Positions 5,330 through 5,663 of a DNA stretch of 5,663 bases are shown here, piece by piece. This DNA comes from Acidobacteriota bacterium. Its GTDB lineage: Bacteria; Acidobacteriota; Terriglobia; Terriglobales; Acidobacteriaceae. Each line of letters begins with the position of its first letter. Position 1 is the first letter of the stretch. The stretch covers positions 1-5,663 of the forward strand of contig JAJZJJ010000236.1 of the NCBI GenBank assembly GCA_021810175.1, given 5' to 3'. The translations under genes and the position numbers were made by a program. Below the pieces are notes generated by a model. That model had not been told where the DNA came from, made no database searches, and worked only from the letters and a program-made list of their open reading frames with translations.

Positions 5330-5663
5330 ATGAAACTCCTCGCCACCCTCCTGCTTCTCACCGCCGTCGCCTCCGCGCAAAGCGCCAAACCTCACGCCGC
5401 CCAGCAGGCCACCACTGCCGCCAACGCTCCCCATAAGGACTCCAGCTACATCGGCCCCCACGGCACCGCCTACGTCACCCGCGTCGTCCCCATCCCCAAG
5501 GACATCAGCCCGCAGGCCCAGGCATTCCTCGCCCAGCGCCAGTCCGACGCCCAGCAGCACCAGACCATCGCCCAGCAGCGCCACGAAACCAACGTCTGGC
5601 AAGCCCACGCCGGCAAAGTCTCCCTCGAACTCTACCCTGCCAACCTTTCTAAAAGCACCATCG
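5330..5663 (+). CDS. Secreted protein, probable alpha/beta hydrolase (esterase), N-terminal part, cut by the right edge
   Basis: The reading frame is open from ATG 5330 to the window end (111 codons). Residues 1-16 are a typical Sec signal peptide: Lys2, a Leu/Ala-rich core, then VASA before Gln17. A low-complexity Ala/Gln/Thr spacer follows to about residue 35. After it come YIGPHGTAYVTRVVPIPKD, SPQAQAFLA, a Gln-rich helix, and WQAHAGKVSLELYPANLSKS. From memory this pattern (a short DGTA/VTRVVP strand, SP.AQ.FLA, then W.A.A...LYP.N) resembles the region ahead of the catalytic domain in acidobacterial hormone-sensitive-lipase-type esterases. The HGG oxyanion motif and the GxSxG serine would lie beyond the window, so the enzyme call is inference. 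GGAG stands five bases before the start. Codons are extremely C-ending, as in the mutase gene. Confidence 0.7.
   Translation, partial: MKLLATLLLLTAVASAQSAKPHAAQQATTAANAPHKDSSYIGPHGTAYVTRVVPIPKDISPQAQAFLAQRQSDAQQHQTIAQQRHETNVWQAHAGKVSLELYPANLSKSTI

Noticed and set aside
5159..5608. Minus-strand 149-codon frame and plus-strand 79-codon frame from 5197 through the hairpin cluster
   Set aside because: Both cross the repeat hairpins and overlap the signal-peptide gene; composition is low-complexity and no ribosome binding site is seen.

Overview
The window looks like a stretch of a high-GC acidobacterial chromosome, of the Acidobacteriaceae/Terriglobia type (Granulicella, Edaphobacter, Terriglobus relatives). 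This rests on general resemblance, not on a search. The supporting points are strongly C-ending codons on the + strand, a split methylmalonyl-CoA mutase large subunit, an N-terminal region like that of acidobacterial secreted esterases, and an intergenic hairpin repeat of a kind I recall from this group. No mobile element, CRISPR array, tRNA or rRNA is visible.

Left part, minus strand, read right to left: a small acidic protein of unknown function (TTG start, 1959-2282); glgC, encoding ADP-glucose pyrophosphorylase (572-1828), followed by a clear hairpin-plus-T terminator (506-544); and the N-terminal part of an ECF sigma factor (1-399) that runs off the left edge. The terminator separates glgC from the sigma gene.

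Right part, plus strand: a 140-residue protein with two membrane helices (2484-2906); the catalytic large subunit of methylmalonyl-CoA mutase (2968-4536), with the substrate-specificity residues of a true methylmalonyl-CoA mutase but no B12-binding domain; a single-domain rhodanese (4636-5118) with clearly different base composition and the only strong Shine-Dalgarno among the plus-strand genes apart from the last; a 5133-5258 cluster of hairpins and a direct repeat; and the start of a secreted protein, probably an alpha/beta hydrolase (5330-5663, cut by the right edge). About 200 bases (2283-2483) lie between the divergent halves and should hold promoters for both sides.

Functionally this is mostly housekeeping and metabolism: glycogen precursor synthesis, propionate/succinate interconversion, sulfur transfer, and one regulator. 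The genes do not form one evident pathway. I found no convincing novel system. The points most worth a second look are the hairpin repeat cluster with two GCGAAGC loop cores, the shared CTAAACTTTT motif just ahead of two genes that lack a ribosome binding site (possible leaderless mRNAs), and the compositional island at the rhodanese gene.
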